Of a stretch of 17,774 bases of DNA, positions 15,329-17,774 are shown piece after piece. Each line of letters starts with the position of its first letter. Position 1 is the stretch's first letter. Under the pieces are notes generated by a model, which worked only from the letters and a program-made list of their open reading frames with translations, had not been told where the DNA came from and did not search any database. This DNA comes from Actinomycetota bacterium (GTDB lineage: Bacteria; Actinomycetota; Actinomycetes; Streptosporangiales; Streptosporangiaceae): assembly GCA_003242605.1 (NCBI GenBank), contig QGUZ01000082.1:1-17774 (forward strand), read 5' to 3'. The position numbers and the translations under genes were made by a program.

Positions 15329-16756
15329 ATGGACGTCCGCCCCTTCTGGCTCGCCGGTCGGCCCGCGACCGGCGAGGACGAGATCACTGTGACCAACCCC
15401 TACGACGGCCGCGTGGTCGGCGCGGCCGCCGTGCCCACCCCCGAGCAGGTCGAGCGGGCCGTCGCCGCCGCCGACGCGGTGCGCCGCACGGCCGCCGCGC
15501 TCCCCGTGCACGTCCGGGCCGAGGCGCTCGCCCACGTCTCCCGGCGGCTCGCCGAGCGCGCCGCCGAGGTCGCCGAGCTGATCAGCGCCGAGAACGGCAA
15601 GCCGATCATGTGGGCCAGGGCCGAGGTGTCCCGGGCGGTCTCGACGTTCCGGTTCGGCGCCGAGGAGGCCCGCCGCCTCGGGGGCGAGATGATGCGGCTC
15701 GACACCGAGCCCGCCGGTGAGGGCCGCGTGGCGCTGGTGACGCGGCAGCCGTACGGGCCGGTGCTCGGCATCACGCCGTTCAACTTCCCGCTCAACCTGG
15801 TGGCGCACAAGGTCGCCCCGGCGATCGCGGTCGGCGCCCCGGTGATCATCAAGCCCGCGCCGGCGACCCCGCTGTCCGCGCTGCTGCTCGGCGAGCTGCT
15901 CGCCGAGACCGGGCTGCCCGAGGGCATGTTCTCGATCCTGCCCCTGCCCAACGAGCGGGCCGCCGCGCTGGTGGCGGACCCGCGGCTGCCGGTGGTGTCG
16001 TTCACCGGCTCGGCCCCGGTGGGGTTCGCGATCGCCGAGCGGGTGCCGCGCAAGCACGTCACGCTCGAGCTGGGCGGCAACGCCGCCGCGGTGGTGCTCG
16101 CCGACGCCGACCTGGAATGGGCCGCCACCCGGATCGCGCTCTACGCCAACTACCAGGCCGGGCAGAGCTGCATCGCGGTGCAGCGGGTGCTGGTGCACCA
16201 GGAGGTGTACGACGAGTTCGCCGACCGGCTCGTGGCCAAGGTCAAGGCCCTCGTCACCGGCGACCCGGCCGACGAGCGCACCCAGGTCGGGCCGATGATC
16301 AGCGAGCAGGCGGCCCGGCGCGTGGAGCAGTGGGTGCGGGAGGCGGTCGAGGCCGGCGGGCGGCTGCTGGCCGGCGGCGGCCGCACCGGCGCCGTGGTCG
16401 AGCCGACCGTGCTCGCCGACGTGCCGGACGACGCCAAGGTGTGCCGCGAGGAGGTGTTCGGCCCGGTGCTCGTGCTGCGCCGGGTCGCCTCGGTCGACGA
16501 GGCGTTCGCGGTGGTGAACGACTCGGCGTACGGCCTGCAGGCCGGGGTGTTCACCACGAGCCTCGCCACCGCGTTCCGCGCGGCCAAGGAGCTCGAGGTC
16601 GGCGGCGTGATCATCGGCGACGTGCCGAGCTACCGCGCCGACCAGATGCCGTACGGCGGGGTCAAGGACTCCGGCGTGGGCCGCGAGGGGCTGCGCGCCG
16701 CGATGGAGGACTACACCTATCCGCGCACCACGGTGCTCACCGGCCTGACGCTGTGA
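15329..16756 (+). CDS. NAD(P)-dependent aldehyde dehydrogenase (lactaldehyde/phosphonoacetaldehyde-type clade)
   Basis: The 475-residue enzyme oxidises an aldehyde to the acid. Catalytic features are complete: ITPFNFPLN with the oxyanion asparagine at 152, IIKPAP with the cofactor-contacting lysine at 175, SFTGSAPVG (224-232), LELGGN with the general-base glutamate at 247, and GQSCIAVQRV with the nucleophile at 281. The GQSC-I-VQRV signature occurs in non-phosphorylating GAPDH/lactaldehyde and phosphonoacetaldehyde dehydrogenase relatives rather than in betaine or succinate-semialdehyde types. It lacks the Arg-before-Cys of MMSDH, so it is not a second mmsA. The start is fixed by the leaderless promoter and the conserved beginning. 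It is divergent from a TetR gene, probably its regulator, and converges on the protease gene. The substrate cannot be deduced. Confidence 0.92.
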   Translation: MDVRPFWLAGRPATGEDEITVTNPYDGRVVGAAAVPTPEQVERAVAAADAVRRTAAALPVHVRAEALAHVSRRLAERAAEVAELISAENGKPIMWARAEVSRAVSTFRFGAEEARRLGGEMMRLDTEPAGEGRVALVTRQPYGPVLGITPFNFPLNLVAHKVAPAIAVGAPVIIKPAPATPLSALLLGELLAETGLPEGMFSILPLPNERAAALVADPRLPVVSFTGSAPVGFAIAERVPRKHVTLELGGNAAAVVLADADLEWAATRIALYANYQAGQSCIAVQRVLVHQEVYDEFADRLVAKVKALVTGDPADERTQVGPMISEQAARRVEQWVREAVEAGGRLLAGGGRTGAVVEPTVLADVPDDAKVCREEVFGPVLVLRRVASVDEAFAVVNDSAYGLQAGVFTTSLATAFRAAKELEVGGVIIGDVPSYRADQMPYGGVKDSGVGREGLRAAMEDYTYPRTTVLTGLTL

Positions 16757-16779
16757 CCGGCGGCCGGGCGGGCCGGTCA
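16754..16779. terminator. bidirectional hairpin joining two stop codons
   Basis: TGACCGGC (16754-16761) and GCCGGTCA (16772-16779) form a perfect 8-bp stem with a 10-base GC-rich loop. The left arm begins with the dehydrogenase stop codon and the right arm ends with the protease stop codon read on the other strand. It has no T-run but is symmetrical, so it may end both converging transcripts. Confidence 0.6.
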
Positions 16780-17774
16780 GGACCGCTCGGCCACGGCGTG
16801 CAGCCGCCGGATGGCGTCGCCGAAGTACGGCCCGTACATGGTGTGCCGGTCGTTGCTGTATTTGAAGCTGCTCACCGAGGTGACCGTGCCGTGGCCGGTG
16901 ACCGGGTCGAACCCGGTCAGCCACGGCCCGCCGCTCGCCCCGGCGGTGAGGTCGCAGCGCAGGCCCTGGCCGCGGGTCTGCCCGTTCGGGTCGGCGTGCA
17001 GCGGGCCGGCGCAGTACATCAGGTGCTCGCCGGTGTACGGCGGATGGGCGGGGAAGCCGAACGCGTAGGTCTGCTGGCCGCGCGGCGGGTTGAACCCGAT
17101 CGGCTGCGCCCCGACCACGTCGGCGAGGTGGCGGCCGCCGTGGGTGTTGACCGCGACCATGGCGACGTCCTCGTTGTCGTCGCCGTGCCGGGACCAGCCG
17201 GTGGTGACGAACGCCCGCCGGGCCGTGTAGGTCCCGTACGGCCTGCGGCCGGAGTCGTAGCCGGGCACGAAGGTCCAGTTGCGCGCCCAGGCCCCGGTGC
17301 CGTCCTTGACGCAGTGGCCCGCGGTGAGCACGAGGTCGCGGTTGGCGGCGCGGATCGAGACGGCCGAGCAGACGAAGTCGCGGCCGTTCATGGTGAGGAA
17401 CACCCGGCCGGTGGTGGCGGCGATCGTGCCGGGCGCGTCCGGGCGGCGGCCGGACGCCATGGTCCAGCGGGCGCCCGCGGTGGCGTGGGCGCGGCCGATC
17501 CCGGAGGCGGTGGTCTGCTGCCGCCGCTCCGGCGGCAGCAGACCACCCAACCCCCCGAGCAGGCCGGACGGGTCCACCGGCACGGCCGCGGCCATCCGCA
17601 CGGGCGTCCAGTAGGCGAGGACGCGGCGCTGCGCGGCCCCGCCCGTCTCGGCGGCGTGCTGCACGACGCCGGGCCGGCGTGCGCCCGGCCGCGCACCGTC
17701 CCGCGCGCCGCCCGCGGCCGCCGGCGAGGCCGCCACCCCGCCCAGGGAGGAGGGCGGGGCGTCCGGCGACCCGG
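16777..17774 (-). CDS. trypsin-like secreted serine protease, N-terminus outside window
   Basis: The frame is open to the right edge, so the start and probable signal peptide lie beyond 17774. A GTG at 17736 is possible but gives no export signal, so I treat the gene as partial. Numbered from that GTG, the visible part has an Ala/Gly/Arg-rich pro-region (1-100) and a chymotrypsin-fold domain with LTAGHC (His 141), DNEDVAMVAV (Asp 190) and TAGASGGPW (Ser 268), the full catalytic triad. Two further cysteines (CSAVS near 123, YCAGPL near 242) may pair with others. This is the actinobacterial glutamyl-endopeptidase-like/V8-related extracellular protease group. The protein ends soon after the domain, with no cell-wall anchor. 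The pro-region carries a perfect 18-bp inverted repeat. The gene converges on the aldehyde dehydrogenase. Confidence 0.88.
   Translation of the reverse strand, partial: GSPDAPPSSLGGVAASPAAAGGARDGARPGARRPGVVQHAAETGGAAQRRVLAYWTPVRMAAAVPVDPSGLLGGLGGLLPPERRQQTTASGIGRAHATAGARWTMASGRRPDAPGTIAATTGRVFLTMNGRDFVCSAVSIRAANRDLVLTAGHCVKDGTGAWARNWTFVPGYDSGRRPYGTYTARRAFVTTGWSRHGDDNEDVAMVAVNTHGGRHLADVVGAQPIGFNPPRGQQTYAFGFPAHPPYTGEHLMYCAGPLHADPNGQTRGQGLRCDLTAGASGGPWLTGFDPVTGHGTVTSVSSFKYSNDRHTMYGPYFGDAIRRLHAVAERS
17509..17547. repeat. perfect 18-bp inverted repeat with 3-nt loop inside the protease gene
   Basis: GGTGGTCTGCTGCCGCCG (17509-17526) and its exact reverse complement (17530-17547) flank the loop CTC. 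It encodes part of the pro-region, roughly LLPPERRQQTT. The stem is longer than any other palindrome I see in the window and would form a very stable mRNA hairpin or DNA cruciform. Its role is unknown. Confidence 0.9.

Noticed and set aside
14423..16924. An 833-codon minus-strand frame across tetR and the aldehyde dehydrogenase
   Set aside because: It is the antisense of the dehydrogenase and a wrong frame of tetR, with no recognisable domain.

Overview
The window is about 17.8 kb of very GC-rich, densely coding DNA with the habits of a filamentous actinomycete: strong G/C bias at third codon positions, GTG starts, PucR and TetR regulators in number, a lipoprotein with a Ser/Pro/Ala linker, and promoters that point to leaderless mRNAs. 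The protein set would suit a Streptosporangiales- or Streptomyces-like genome, but no gene here fixes the genus. It looks chromosomal: the first 76 bases are the 3' end of a 5S rRNA gene, so the window starts at the tail of an rRNA operon. I see no transposase, integrase, CRISPR array or tRNA gene.

Layout. (1) 1-289: 5S rRNA end, then two strong hairpin-plus-T terminators; the second also faces the converging gene. (2) 290-6385, minus strand: a secreted phosphodiester-glycosidase (NAGPA-type) protein with a SPOR-like repeat, a PucR-family regulator, an AMP-forming acyl-CoA synthetase of the medium-chain type, and a TetR repressor. (3) 6420-8024: an operator-rich divergent promoter and a DHA2-type 14-helix MFS exporter, forming a repressor/efflux pair with the TetR gene. 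(4) 8128-12245, plus strand: a class III aminotransferase translationally coupled (GTGA overlap) to a CoA-acylating methylmalonate-semialdehyde dehydrogenase (mmsA), then a PotD-like substrate-binding lipoprotein with no permease or ATPase beside it. (5) 12258-14442: a small four-cysteine (CxxC + CxxC) protein on the minus strand, a 475-bp non-coding stretch, and a second PucR regulator. (6) 14467-16756: a TetR/WHG-type regulator divergent from an aldehyde dehydrogenase. (7) 16777 to the right edge: a trypsin-like secreted serine protease cut by the window edge.

How it may work together: the aminotransferase and MMSDH make a two-step path from an omega- or beta-amino acid (beta-alanine or beta-aminoisobutyrate) through a semialdehyde to acetyl- or propionyl-CoA, as at the end of reductive pyrimidine breakdown. 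The nearby PucR regulators, solute-binding lipoprotein, second aldehyde dehydrogenase and acyl-CoA synthetase suit a nitrogen/carbon scavenging neighbourhood. This linkage is inferred from neighbourhood only.

The most striking non-coding signals are an array of four operator-like elements on an exact 20-bp period between tetR and the MFS gene, a perfect 18-bp inverted repeat with a 3-nt loop inside the protease gene, and two promoters whose -10 boxes lie exactly 7 nt before the ATG. No clearly new multi-gene system is visible.
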